Notes under the pieces: model-generated
Seen by the model: the letters and a program-made list of their open reading frames with translations, nothing else
The model's database searches: none
What the model was told of the DNA's origin: nothing
DNA from: Caballeronia sp031450805
GTDB lineage: Bacteria; Pseudomonadota; Gammaproteobacteria; Burkholderiales; Burkholderiaceae
Direction of reading: 5' to 3'
DNA: 64,000 nucleotides
Assembly (NCBI RefSeq): GCF_031450805.1
Contig: NZ_JARTVY010000005.1
Span: 1 to 64,000, forward strand
In this document: piece by piece, positions 26,859 through 35,982 of the stretch
Numbering within the stretch: position 1 is the stretch's first letter
Layout: the number at the start of each line of letters is the position of its first letter
Translations under genes and position numbers: made by a program

Positions 26859-27962
26859 ATGCTGCACCCGCGACCGTTTCAGCGTGAGCTGTCGAGAGAG
26901 CTGCTCGATGTGTTGATCCGGGTCGGCCTGATCGCGGTGCTCGCGGTGTTCTGCTTTCGCATCTTCGCGCCGTTCCTCAATCTGATGATCTGGGCGCTGA
27001 TCCTCGCGGTCACGCTGTATCCGCTTCAGACGATGTTGCGACGCCGCTTCGGCGGCCGCGACGGCCTCGCCGCGACACTGATCGTGCTCGTTGCGTTCGC
27101 CGTCGTGCTCGCGCCGACGTGCCTGCTCGCGCTCGCGCTCGCCGATTCCGTGGAGCACGCGCTCGCGGTCATCCGCAGCGACAGCATTCACATTCCGCCG
27201 CCGGATGCATCGGTGGCGAAGTGGCCGCTCATCGGTCAACGTGTGTTCGATTTCTGGCTGCAGGCGTCGACCGATCTCGTCGGCGTGCTGCGCCGCTTCG
27301 CGCCCGAACTGAGAGTCGCGGGACGCACCGTGCTCGGCACCGTGACGGGTTTCGGCGCGGGGCTCGTGATCTTCTTCGTTGCGCTGATCGTGGCGGGCAT
27401 CGTGATGGCGCATGGCGAGAAGGGGCATCGCAACGCGCTGCAGATCGCATCGCGCATCTCCGGCGCGGACAACGGGCCGCGCATCGTCGAGCTCTGCACG
27501 AAGACGATCCGCGCGGTGGCGCAGGGCGTCGTCGGAATCGCCTTCATTCAGACGGTGCTCATCGGCGCCGCGTTCGTGCTGATGAAGCTGCCGGGCGCGG
27601 GGCTGCTCGCGCTCGCCGTGCTGCTGATCGGCATCATGCAACTGCCCGCGACGCTCGTGACCGGGCCGGTCATCGTGTTCGTGATCGTCACGGATGGCCT
27701 CAACGCCGCGACCATCGTGTTCTCGGTGTACGTGTTCATCGCGGGACTTGTCGATAACGTGCTGAAGCCGCTGCTGCTCGGGCGCGGCGTGTCGGTGCCG
27801 ATGCCCGTCGTGCTGATCGGTGCGCTCGGCGGCATGGTGACGAGCGGCGTCATCGGGCTTTTCATCGGCCCCGTGATGCTGGCGGTCGGCTATCAGCTGT
27901 TCTGGCGATGGGTTCGGCAGGACCGGGAAGCCGTGTCGGCGGCGGAGTCGTCGGGGCCGTGA
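26859..27962 (+). CDS. AI-2E family inner-membrane permease
   Basis: A 367-residue integral membrane protein of the AI-2E/PerM family with about eight helices. Family features: the N-terminal helix pair with FAPFLNLMIWALILAVTLYP, the central amphipathic region, and the C-terminal DNVLKPLLLGRGVSVPMPVVL segment with ALGGMVTSGVIGLFIGPV. Some members export AI-2 and others act as Na+/H+ antiporters, so the substrate is open. Convergent with nagE, 12 bases apart. Confidence 0.88.
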   Translation: MLHPRPFQRELSRELLDVLIRVGLIAVLAVFCFRIFAPFLNLMIWALILAVTLYPLQTMLRRRFGGRDGLAATLIVLVAFAVVLAPTCLLALALADSVEHALAVIRSDSIHIPPPDASVAKWPLIGQRVFDFWLQASTDLVGVLRRFAPELRVAGRTVLGTVTGFGAGLVIFFVALIVAGIVMAHGEKGHRNALQIASRISGADNGPRIVELCTKTIRAVAQGVVGIAFIQTVLIGAAFVLMKLPGAGLLALAVLLIGIMQLPATLVTGPVIVFVIVTDGLNAATIVFSVYVFIAGLVDNVLKPLLLGRGVSVPMPVVLIGALGGMVTSGVIGLFIGPVMLAVGYQLFWRWVRQDREAVSAAESSGP

Positions 27963-27974
27963 TGCGACGGCGTG

Positions 27975-29759
27975 TCAGCGCATCGCGCCTGCGAGATCGG
28001 CCGCGCCCAGGCCGACGATCAGATCGATCTCGCCATTCGCCAGCGGCTGCGTGACGGGAACGCCCGCCGACCGCAGCGCGGCGGCATCGATGCGCGCGGG
28101 GTCCGCGAGCCGCACGCGCAGGCGGGTGAGCGCGAGGGCATCGAGCGTGCCGATGTTGCCCGCACCGCCGAGCGCCGCGCGAATCTGCTGCGCGCGCGCC
28201 GACAGGTCCGCCATCGCGGGCGCCGGGGATGCAGCGGCGGCTGCAGTCGCGGTGGCAGGCGGCGCGGCGGCGGCATCGGCGGGCGCGAGATCGGCCTCGT
28301 TGCCCGCCGTCTTCAGATACTCCTGCATGTCCGTCTTCATGTTCTCGGAGAGCGGGCCGAAGATCGCCTGCACGCCGTTGCCCACTCGCAGCACGCCCGC
28401 CGCGCCGAGCGCCTTCAGCCGCGCATCGTCGACGAGCGCGGGATTCGCGACGGAGATGCGCAAGCGCGTGATGCACGCGTCGAGGCTCGTGATGTTCGAG
28501 CGTCCGCCGAACGCGAGCACGAGGTCGCGCGAGCGGCCGCCGGGGCCGGCCGCCGCGCCGGTCGCGGCGGCGTCGGCGGTATCGTCTTCACGGCCCGGCG
28601 TCTTCAGATCGAAGCGCGAAATGAAGAAGCGAAACACGCCGTAGTAGATCACTGCATAGATCGGACCGAGAAAGAAGACGTACCACGCATGCGTCGACTT
28701 GTTGCCGATGAGATTGAACATCAGAAAGTCGATGGCGCCCTGCGAGAACGTGAAGCCCATGTGCATGTTCAGCGTATTCGCGACGAACTGCGCGGATGCT
28801 GCGAGACACGCGTGAATGAAATAAAGCACCGGCGCGACGAACAGGAACGCGAACTCGATCGGCTCGGTGATGCCCGTCAGAAACGACGTGAGCGCCGCCG
28901 ACACCATCATGCCGCCAACCGCAACCTTCTTGTCCGGCTTCGCGCAATGCCAGATGGCGATGGCCGCGGCGGGCAGTCCGAACATCTTGAAGAGGAATGC
29001 GCCTGCGAGAATGCCCGCGGTCGGATCGCCGGCGAAGAAGCGGTTGATATCGCCGTGCACGACCTTGCCCGTCGCCGGATCGAGGAAGCTGCCGGCTTCG
29101 AAGAAGAACGGCACGTTCCAGATATGGTGCAGCCCGAACGGAATCAGCAGACGTTCGACGAAACCGTAGATCGTCGCCGCCATGCGCGGATCGGACACCG
29201 CCGCCCAGTGCGAGAACGCCTTGATGAGCCCGCCGATGGGCGGCCAGACGACCGAGAGGATCGCGCCGAGCACGATCGCGCCGATGGCCGTCACGATCGG
29301 CACGAAGCGCTTGCCCGCGAAAAAGCCGAGATACGGCGGCAGCGAGATCTTGTAGTAGCGGTTGAACATCCACGCGGCGAGCCCGCCCGCGAGAATGCCG
29401 CCGAACACGCCGGTCTGGATCGACGGAATGCCCATGATCGTGTCGGTGTCGACGCCTTGCGCTTTCGCGATCACGCCGAGCGTCGCCGTCATCACGAGAA
29501 AGCCGATGGTCGCGGCGATGCCCGATACGCCGTCGTTCTCGGTGAAGCCGAGCGCGACGCCGATTGCAAAGATGAGCGGCAGGTTCGCGAAGATGACATC
29601 GCCCGCATTGCGCATCAGCGCGAGCACGATGGCGGGCACGTGGCCGTGGAAATCGGTCGCGCCGAGGCCGAGCAGCAAGCCCGCGACCGGCAGCACGGCA
29701 ACGGGCAGCATCAGCGACTTGCCGACTTTCTGCACCACGCCGAAGGCATTCTTGAACAT
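27975..29759 (-). CDS. nagE: PTS N-acetylglucosamine-type EIICB transporter with a second, Cys-less EIIB
   Basis: A 594-residue phosphotransferase permease. The EIIC domain takes about residues 1-390 (start FKNAFGVVQKVGKSLMLPVA; GITEPIEFAFLFVAP loop). A first EIIB domain follows with the phospho-accepting Cys429 in SLDACITRLR. An Ala-rich linker leads to a second EIIB-like domain near residues 515-594 where the same place is Leu542 (TLDALALTRLR), so it cannot carry the thiophosphate. The frame is open upstream of ATG 29759 but overlaps nagF. It lies 16 bases after nagF. Sugar assignment is by resemblance to NagE; glucose is a less likely alternative. Confidence 0.87.
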   Translation of the reverse strand: MFKNAFGVVQKVGKSLMLPVAVLPVAGLLLGLGATDFHGHVPAIVLALMRNAGDVIFANLPLIFAIGVALGFTENDGVSGIAATIGFLVMTATLGVIAKAQGVDTDTIMGIPSIQTGVFGGILAGGLAAWMFNRYYKISLPPYLGFFAGKRFVPIVTAIGAIVLGAILSVVWPPIGGLIKAFSHWAAVSDPRMAATIYGFVERLLIPFGLHHIWNVPFFFEAGSFLDPATGKVVHGDINRFFAGDPTAGILAGAFLFKMFGLPAAAIAIWHCAKPDKKVAVGGMMVSAALTSFLTGITEPIEFAFLFVAPVLYFIHACLAASAQFVANTLNMHMGFTFSQGAIDFLMFNLIGNKSTHAWYVFFLGPIYAVIYYGVFRFFISRFDLKTPGREDDTADAAATGAAAGPGGRSRDLVLAFGGRSNITSLDACITRLRISVANPALVDDARLKALGAAGVLRVGNGVQAIFGPLSENMKTDMQEYLKTAGNEADLAPADAAAAPPATATAAAAASPAPAMADLSARAQQIRAALGGAGNIGTLDALALTRLRVRLADPARIDAAALRSAGVPVTQPLANGEIDLIVGLGAADLAGAMR

Positions 29760-29775
29760 GGCGGTCGCTCCGGTT

Positions 29776-32313
29776 CTAGGCGGCGTAGGGTGCGAGACGC
29801 GCGCGGACTTCGGCGGCGGTGCCGAGCGCGAGGACATCGGCTGCGAGCGCGCGGGCTTCGTCGAGAGTGAGGCGCGCGAGCTGCGCCTTGATCGAGCCGA
29901 CGGCGGGCACGCTGACCGACAGCTCGTCGATGCCGATGCCGACCAGCACCGGCACGGCCATCGCGTCGGACGCGATGCCGCCGCACACGCCGACCCACGC
30001 GCCATGCCGATGCGCGCCCTCGACGGTCATCTGCATCAGCCGCAGCACCGCCGGATGCAGCGCGTCTGCCTGCCGCGCGAGCTTCGGATGACCGCGATCC
30101 ATCGCGAGCGTGTATTGCGTCAGATCGTTGGTGCCGATCGAGAAGAAGTCGACTTCTCGCGCGAGCGGCTCGGCAATCAGCGCGGCGGCGGGCACTTCGA
30201 TCATCACGCCGACCTTCACCTCGCTCGCGCGATCGCCCGCTTCCTCGCGCAGAAGCTGCCGCGCCGCGCGTACTTCTTCGATCGTCGTGATCATCGGAAA
30301 CATCACATGCAGCTTGCCGATGGATGCAGCCCGCAAAATGGCGCGCAGTTGCGTGCGGAACATGTCGGGACGGTCGAGACTCACCCGCACGCCGCGCAGG
30401 CCGAGGAACGGGTTGTCCTCGTGCGGCAGCGGCAGATAGGAAAGCGGCTTGTCGCCGCCCACATCGAGCGTCCGCACGACGAGCGTGCGTTCGCGGCCGA
30501 GCGCTTCGGCCACGGCGCAATAGGCGGCGGCCTGTTCGTCCTCGTCGGGGGCGGTGTCGCGGTTGTCGAACAGGAACTCGGAGCGCAGCAGACCGACGCC
30601 TTCCGCGCCCGCCGCGACCGCGTCGCGGGCTTCCTGGGCGTTGCGGATATTCGCGACCACTTCCACGCGATGACCGTCCGCCGTCACCGCGGGCTTCGTC
30701 GCGGCGAGCCGTTCCTGTTCGCGCCGCGCCGCCTGCCGCGCGATGCCGTCGCGTGCGCTCTGCAGTTCGGCGGCGCTCGGATTGCGCCGCAGGCTGCCGC
30801 GCGAACCGTCGAGCACGACGGGCGTGCCGTCGGGGAGCTGCAGCGCGTCTTCGTCGATGCCGCAGATGGCCGGAATGCCGAGCGAGCGCGCCAGAATGGC
30901 GACGTGGCTCGTCGCGCCGCCGGTCGTCGTGCAGAAGCCGCGCACCTTCTCGCGGTCGAGCGACGCCGTATCCGATGGCGACAACTCTTCGGCGACGAGG
31001 ATCGAATCGGCCGGCACGCCGATGCGGGCTTGTTTCACGCCGGCGATGAGCGCGAGCACGCGGCGTCCGACATCGCGGATATCGCTGGCGCGTTCGCGCA
31101 GCAACGCATCGTCGAGTGCTTCGAGCGTGGCTGCCTGCTTCTGGAAGGCCTCGCGCCAGGCGAAGGCCGCGCTCTTTCCGGCGCTCACGCCTGCAATCGC
31201 GAGATCGTTGAGATCGGGATCGTCGAGCAACTCGAGATGGGCGTCGATGATCTGCGCCTTCGGGCCGCTCAGCTTGAGCTTGAGCGCTTCGATCTGCTGG
31301 CGCGCGTCGTGCAGGGCGGTGTCGAGCCGGGCGCGCTCGCGCTGGGGCGATTCGCCCGTTTCGGCGACGTCGATCACTTCCTGGCGGAACTGCACGATGG
31401 CGCCGACCGCGATCCCCGGCGACGCCGAGACGCCCGTGAACTCGTTCGCGTCGGTGCGCGCCGCGCGCAGCACGTCGGGCGCGGGCGGCGCGTTTGCGGC
31501 GGCTGACGCGGGAGCGGGCGCATCGCCGGCTTTCTCGCCGGAACCGGCGGCGAGCAGGGCCGCGAGCGCGGCGGCGGCTGCGCCGGCATCGGGACCGGTG
31601 GCTTCCACGCGCACCTTGTCGCCCATGCGCGTGACGAGCTTCATGATCGATACGACCGATTTCGCGTTGGCGCTGTCGCCTCCGCGCACGAGACGGATAT
31701 CGGACTTGAACTTCTTGGCTTCGCTTGCGACGACCGCCGCGGGCCGCGCGTGCAGCCCCGCCGGATTCGGCAGCGCGACTTCATCGGAAACGGCGGCGCT
31801 GCCCGTTTCATCGCCCGGTGCGCCCCGCGTACTGCCGACGAACTCCACCGACAACGCGACGTCCTTGCCGGCTGTGACGATGCCGGTCGCGGGTTCGTAG
31901 CGCGTCACCAGTTCGCCGTTGGCGATGACCATTTGCGTGAGGAGGCTCACTGCCTTCGCGCCGACGAAGAGCGGATCGAAGCGGATCAGCGGCTGACCGG
32001 TGGCGACCGTGTCGCCTTCGCTCACGAGCGGCGTGAAGCCTTCCCCGCGCAGCATGACCGTGTCGAGCCCGATGTGGATCAGCACTTCGATGCCGCTTTC
32101 GCCCGTCACGGTGACGGCGTGCGCGGCGCGGTGAAGCTGGGTGATCTTGCCGGCGAGGGGCGCGAGCAGTTCGTCGGAGACCGGGTCGATGGATACGCCG
32201 TCGCCGACCATCTTCTCGGCGAAGACCGGATCGGGCACGGATTCGATCGGGACCATGACGCCTGTGAGCGGCGCCATCAACGCGACCCGCGTCAAACGCT
32301 GCGGAGCTTTCAT
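29776..32313 (-). CDS. nagF: PTS multidomain phosphotransferase EIIA-HPr-EI
   Basis: An 845-residue fusion of three PTS proteins. EIIA of the glucose type is residues about 20-150 with active His80 in LIHIGLDTVML. HPr is about 175-260 with His188 in NPAGLHARPAAVV. Enzyme I is about 290-845 with His470 in GGATSHVAILARS and the PEP-binding C-terminal barrel (SIGTNDLTQYTLAMDRGH). It would pass phosphate from PEP to the EIIB Cys of the adjacent nagE product. Start ATG 32313 follows GGAGTCG. Known Burkholderiales nag operons usually also carry nagA and nagB, which are absent beside it. Confidence 0.92.
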   Translation of the reverse strand: MKAPQRLTRVALMAPLTGVMVPIESVPDPVFAEKMVGDGVSIDPVSDELLAPLAGKITQLHRAAHAVTVTGESGIEVLIHIGLDTVMLRGEGFTPLVSEGDTVATGQPLIRFDPLFVGAKAVSLLTQMVIANGELVTRYEPATGIVTAGKDVALSVEFVGSTRGAPGDETGSAAVSDEVALPNPAGLHARPAAVVASEAKKFKSDIRLVRGGDSANAKSVVSIMKLVTRMGDKVRVEATGPDAGAAAAALAALLAAGSGEKAGDAPAPASAAANAPPAPDVLRAARTDANEFTGVSASPGIAVGAIVQFRQEVIDVAETGESPQRERARLDTALHDARQQIEALKLKLSGPKAQIIDAHLELLDDPDLNDLAIAGVSAGKSAAFAWREAFQKQAATLEALDDALLRERASDIRDVGRRVLALIAGVKQARIGVPADSILVAEELSPSDTASLDREKVRGFCTTTGGATSHVAILARSLGIPAICGIDEDALQLPDGTPVVLDGSRGSLRRNPSAAELQSARDGIARQAARREQERLAATKPAVTADGHRVEVVANIRNAQEARDAVAAGAEGVGLLRSEFLFDNRDTAPDEDEQAAAYCAVAEALGRERTLVVRTLDVGGDKPLSYLPLPHEDNPFLGLRGVRVSLDRPDMFRTQLRAILRAASIGKLHVMFPMITTIEEVRAARQLLREEAGDRASEVKVGVMIEVPAAALIAEPLAREVDFFSIGTNDLTQYTLAMDRGHPKLARQADALHPAVLRLMQMTVEGAHRHGAWVGVCGGIASDAMAVPVLVGIGIDELSVSVPAVGSIKAQLARLTLDEARALAADVLALGTAAEVRARLAPYAA

Positions 32314-32420
32314 GGGAACGACTCCTTGGCCGCGGACGCTTGGAGGTCGCGGACCTGAGACGTGCTGAGCGATGCCTGCAAAGTGCTTTCACGATCCTGA
32401 GTCGAATCATAGGCAAAAGA

Positions 32421-32450
32421 TTCGTGTTTTGCGCATCGAATGCGTATAAC
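32421..32450 (+). promoter_or_regulatory. Candidate promoter of the CBS-BON gene
   Basis: TATAAC (32445-32450) is a good -10 hexamer in an AT-richer patch. The best -35 at suitable distance, TTCGTG (32421-32426), is poor with an 18-base spacer. The start codon is at 32506. The minus-strand nag promoter should share this gap. Confidence 0.35.
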
Positions 32451-32505
32451 GTAGGGATCGATTTCCTTTCGCTTCGATGTGCTTTCGGTTTCGAAGGAGC
32501 CAGAC

Positions 32506-33195
32506 ATGCAAGCATCCGACATCATGACGACGTCCATCATTTCTGCGAGTCCTGAAATGTCGGTGCGCGACGCGGCGGGGACGATGGTCTTTGCCGGCAT
32601 CAGCGGAATGCCGGTTATCGACGAGGAAGGCAAGCTGCTTGGCATCGTCACGGAGGGCGATCTCATGCATCGCGCGGAGCTCGGGACGGGGCTGAAGGAT
32701 CGCGCGTGGTGGCAGGAGACGCTGCCGTCGGCGCGCGACATGGCGAGTCAGTATGTGAAGGAGCACGCGCGGAAGGTGAAGGACGTCATGACGACGGATG
32801 TCGCGACGATCACGGAGTCGTGTCCGATCGGCGACATTGCGGATCTGTTCGCGCAGCGGCATATCAAGCGGGTTCCCGTGATGCGCGATGGCCGCGTGGT
32901 CGGCGTGATCAGCCGGGCGAACCTGATTCGCGCGCTGGTGACGCGCACGCCTTGTCCGCCGGATGCCGGCGAGTGCAACGATGCCGCGTTGCGCGATGCG
33001 GTGCTGCAGGCGATGGAAGGGCATCCGTGGGCGATGGCGCGCGAGAGTGTGGTCGTCGAGCAGGGGACCGTGCACTTATGGGGCGCGGTGAAGAGCGCGG
33101 AAGAGGGGAACGCGCTGAGGGTCGCGGCGGAGAATGTGGCGGGGGTGCGGGGAGTGGTGACGCATTTTGGGGAGGGCGACGATGTTCAGCGGTAG
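32506..33195 (+). CDS. CBS-domain pair plus BON domain protein
   Basis: A 229-residue protein with GAAGGAG before ATG 32506. It has two CBS domains (about residues 7-57: IMTTSIISASPEMSVRDA ... LLGIVTEGDLMHR; and 93-145: VMTTDVATITESCPIG ... VVGVISRANLIRAL) and a C-terminal BON domain (about 155-225, with VVVEQGTVHLWGAV). CBS pairs bind adenine nucleotides and BON domains contact phospholipid membranes. Such proteins are often stress-linked in Proteobacteria. It stands alone, divergent from nagFE. Confidence 0.88.
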   Translation: MQASDIMTTSIISASPEMSVRDAAGTMVFAGISGMPVIDEEGKLLGIVTEGDLMHRAELGTGLKDRAWWQETLPSARDMASQYVKEHARKVKDVMTTDVATITESCPIGDIADLFAQRHIKRVPVMRDGRVVGVISRANLIRALVTRTPCPPDAGECNDAALRDAVLQAMEGHPWAMARESVVVEQGTVHLWGAVKSAEEGNALRVAAENVAGVRGVVTHFGEGDDVQR

Positions 33196-33468
33196 CGTTG
33201 CGATGGCATGGCCACCGTCGAGGATTGCATAGCGTCGTTTCGCCGCCGAAACGAAAGGCGCGGCCGATGAGATGAATCGGCAGGATGGAGCCGTCGCTTG
33301 CTCACCCTTTCTCGTTGCGATGCTGCGAGCCGGTTCATGCCGGCGGATCGACTCCGATCCCCGCGCTTTCCGTCCACCGGAATGAGAAGCCCTGTGGGTT
33401 AAACGCTATTCCGTCGCGCCACTCATCCCGCGATAATCAACCGTTTCCGCCCGCACCGCCCCACCCCC
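33196..33468. other. Gap between the CBS-BON and LysR genes, no gene seen
   Basis: No frame with coding character, no clear terminator and no RNA gene can be made out in these 273 bases. The promoter of the LysR gene is expected in its 3' part. Confidence 0.4.
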
Positions 33469-34383
33469 ATGCCCCCCCGAATCGACGACGAAATCACCTT
33501 CCGCAAGCTCGAAGTCCTGCTCGCGTTCATGGAGACCGGCAACCTTGCCAAGGCCGCCGAAGCATTGAACGTCAGCACGGTCAGCGTGCATCGCGCGTTG
33601 CATTCGCTCGAGCAGGGCGTGCGCTGCGCGCTCTTCCGCCATGAAGGCCGCAATCTCAAGTCGACGGAAGCCGCCCAGATGCTCGCCGACGTCGCGCAGG
33701 AAGTCATCACGCTGATGTCCGACGGCATCCGCGCGACGCGGGAAGCCGCCGGCTATTCGTCCGACCGCCTCAAAATCGGCTCCCTTTATTCGCTGACCAT
33801 TCGCACCGTGCCGGGCATCGTCGTCGATATCAAGGTGCGCAGGCCGACCCTGCAAGTCGAACTCGTGCTCGGCTCCAACGAGATGCTGATCGACAAGCTC
33901 AAGCGCAGCGAAATCGACGCCGCCCTGATGGCCCTGCCCGATGCCGAAACCGAAGTGGAATCCATCCCGCTCTTCGAAGACGACATCTTCTTCGCCGCGC
34001 CCGCCGGATCGCCCTACGCCAAGCAGGAAGCCGTCGATCTGCGCGACTGCCGCGACGAAACCTTCGTCTCGCTCGGTGAAGGATTCGCCACGTATCACGG
34101 CTTCGTCGAGGCGTTCCGCGTCGCGGGCTTCGAGCCGAACGTAACCGTGCGAACCGGCGACATCTTCTCGCTGATGAATCTCGTAAGCGGCGGCGTCGGC
34201 TACACGCTCCTGCCGGGACGCGTGCGCGGCGTCTTCGGCGACAAAGTGCAGTTCATCCCGCTCAAGCCGCAATACCTGATGCGGCAAACCATCGGCGTCA
34301 GCTTCCTGCGCGCGCGGGAACGCGACCCGAACCTGCTCGCGCTGATGGCCGTCTGCCGCCTGCGCACGCGCAACCTCGATTGA
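33469..34383 (+). CDS. mdcR: LysR-type regulator, probably of malonate decarboxylase genes
   Basis: A 304-residue LysR-type transcriptional regulator. The N-terminal winged helix (residues about 8-68) reads ITFRKLEVLLAFMETGNLAK then VSTVSVHRALHSLEQGVR, and the effector-binding domain follows from about 92 with a RLKIGSLYSLT strand. It resembles MdcR/MalR-type regulators. It converges on the last gene of the malonate operon with only 4 bases between the stops, rather than lying divergent from mdcA as many LysR genes do. The regulon is inferred from location and family. Confidence 0.8.
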   Translation: MPPRIDDEITFRKLEVLLAFMETGNLAKAAEALNVSTVSVHRALHSLEQGVRCALFRHEGRNLKSTEAAQMLADVAQEVITLMSDGIRATREAAGYSSDRLKIGSLYSLTIRTVPGIVVDIKVRRPTLQVELVLGSNEMLIDKLKRSEIDAALMALPDAETEVESIPLFEDDIFFAAPAGSPYAKQEAVDLRDCRDETFVSLGEGFATYHGFVEAFRVAGFEPNVTVRTGDIFSLMNLVSGGVGYTLLPGRVRGVFGDKVQFIPLKPQYLMRQTIGVSFLRARERDPNLLALMAVCRLRTRNLD

Positions 34384-34387
34384 GCGT

Positions 34388-35326
34388 TCAACGCTCGTCG
34401 CGCGCGCGTTCCCTGTCGATGAGCGCGTCCACATTGTCGAGCGATGTCTCGCTGCAACTGACAGCGATGCCTTGCGCGAACACGTCGGCCGCCAGCCGCG
34501 TCAGCACGTTTGCAGGCGGCATTTCCACGGCCAGCCGCGCGCCGCGCTCCCACGCGAGCCGCATCGTGTCGTGCCAGCGCACTTGCCGCGCCATGTTGCC
34601 GGCCAGATCGGCGGCGATGCGCCCGCCGTCGAACAGCGGCCTCGCGGCGCTGCTGCTCAGATAAACGATGCGCGGCGCGCGCACATCGACCGGCCGGAAA
34701 GCATCGGCGAGCGCGGCGGCGGGTGCATCGAGCAGGGCGCAATGCGATGGCACCGCCACATCGAGCCGGTCGCTGCGTTGCGCGCCGCGTTCGATGGCGA
34801 TGGCCGCGAGACTTTGCATCGCGGCATCGCTGCCGGCGACGACCATCTGCGTCGGCGTGTTGATGTTCGCCAGAAAGACAGGCTCGGCGTCGCTATTAAC
34901 TTGCGCGATCAGCGGTTCGAGCGCCCGCTGAGTCAGACCGACGATCGCCGTCATTCCGAAGCCGCGCGGATAAGCCTCTTCCATCAGCCGGCCACGCAAG
35001 GCAACGAGCCTGAGCGCGTCGGGATACGTGAGCGCGCCGGCAATCACCGCTGCGGGATACGCGCCGATCGACAGCCCCGAAACCATGTCGGGTTCGTGAC
35101 CGCGCGCCTGAATGACCCGCGCCTGAGCGACGCCCGCTATCAGCAGGCAAAGCTGCACGGAGACGGTGGAGCGCAGCGCGGCGGAATCGTCGAGAGCACG
35201 CGCATCGCAGCCGAGGGTATCGCTTGCTTCTTCGAGCGTGCGCGCGGCTTCGCGATCATCGGGCAACGCGTGCAGCATGCCGGCGCGTTGCGAGCCCTGG
35301 CCAGGGAACGTGAAAAGCACGCTCAT
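34388..35326 (-). CDS. mdcH: Malonate decarboxylase epsilon subunit (malonyl transacylase)
   Basis: A 312-residue acyltransferase of the FabD fold that loads malonyl from malonyl-CoA on to the acyl carrier subunit MdcC to activate the complex. It starts SVLFTFPGQGSQRAGML and carries Ser86 in the GLSIGAY elbow; the His partner lies in VPSHCALL. ATG 35326 overlaps the mdcG stop (ATGA). Last gene of the operon. Confidence 0.92.
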   Translation of the reverse strand: MSVLFTFPGQGSQRAGMLHALPDDREAARTLEEASDTLGCDARALDDSAALRSTVSVQLCLLIAGVAQARVIQARGHEPDMVSGLSIGAYPAAVIAGALTYPDALRLVALRGRLMEEAYPRGFGMTAIVGLTQRALEPLIAQVNSDAEPVFLANINTPTQMVVAGSDAAMQSLAAIAIERGAQRSDRLDVAVPSHCALLDAPAAALADAFRPVDVRAPRIVYLSSSAARPLFDGGRIAADLAGNMARQVRWHDTMRLAWERGARLAVEMPPANVLTRLAADVFAQGIAVSCSETSLDNVDALIDRERARDER

Positions 35327-35964
35327 GATGTCCACGGGTCCGCAACGAGCTTCGGCCCGCGACCCGTCTTCAGCATCACGCGCCCGGCCCGCCCGGTCCA
35401 CTCTGCAAGTGCGAAGCCGCCGTGACCGGTATCCACCTGCATGTCGATGCGTGCAGGCGCGGCCTGCAACAACGACAGCAACGCGCGCGCGTCATCGCGC
35501 GGCAACGGTCGGTCCGCACGCAGCAGCAAGTCGAGGTCGCTGTCCTCTCGCAATGTGCTCACGCCGCTTGCAAGCGCGAAGCCGACGCTGCCCGTCACGC
35601 CCCACGTCAATGCAAGTGCATCCAGCCGGGGCGCGATGAAGGCGAGGGCGCGCATGCACGGCAGGTTCGCGAGCGCGCCGTCTGCATCGAGCCATCCGCG
35701 TGCTCGGGCCAGTGCTTCCGGCGTCACGCATCGCGCGATGCGTTCGACGTTCACGAAGGCCGCGAAGCGCTCGTTGCGCGCGTGCCCGCGCAGACCGACG
35801 GGCACGACGCCGCGCTCCGCCGCCTCCCGCCGCACGACGGCCGGCGCGACCGACAGCCACTCGCGCGTAGCCCACGCAGGCATCGCCGATGTCGCCACGA
35901 TGTCCTCCGGTGCTTCGACCCACACGAGATCGTGCGGGCGGGGCGCTTCACGATGGATCGACAC
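35323..35964 (-). CDS. mdcG: Malonate decarboxylase holo-ACP synthase (phosphoribosyl-dephospho-CoA transferase)
   Basis: A 213-residue nucleotidyltransferase-like enzyme that attaches the triphosphoribosyl-dephospho-CoA prosthetic group to MdcC. Family features: HDLVWVEAP start, WGVTGSVGFALASG and the metal-binding EDSDLDLLLRA (the GS...DxD pattern of nucleotidyltransferases). It overlaps mdcH by four bases and follows madM by 18 bases. It needs the product of mdcB, present in the same operon. Confidence 0.92.
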   Translation of the reverse strand: MSIHREAPRPHDLVWVEAPEDIVATSAMPAWATREWLSVAPAVVRREAAERGVVPVGLRGHARNERFAAFVNVERIARCVTPEALARARGWLDADGALANLPCMRALAFIAPRLDALALTWGVTGSVGFALASGVSTLREDSDLDLLLRADRPLPRDDARALLSLLQAAPARIDMQVDTGHGGFALAEWTGRAGRVMLKTGRGPKLVADPWTS

Positions 35965-35982
35965 TGCGGGTCTCCCGATGCC

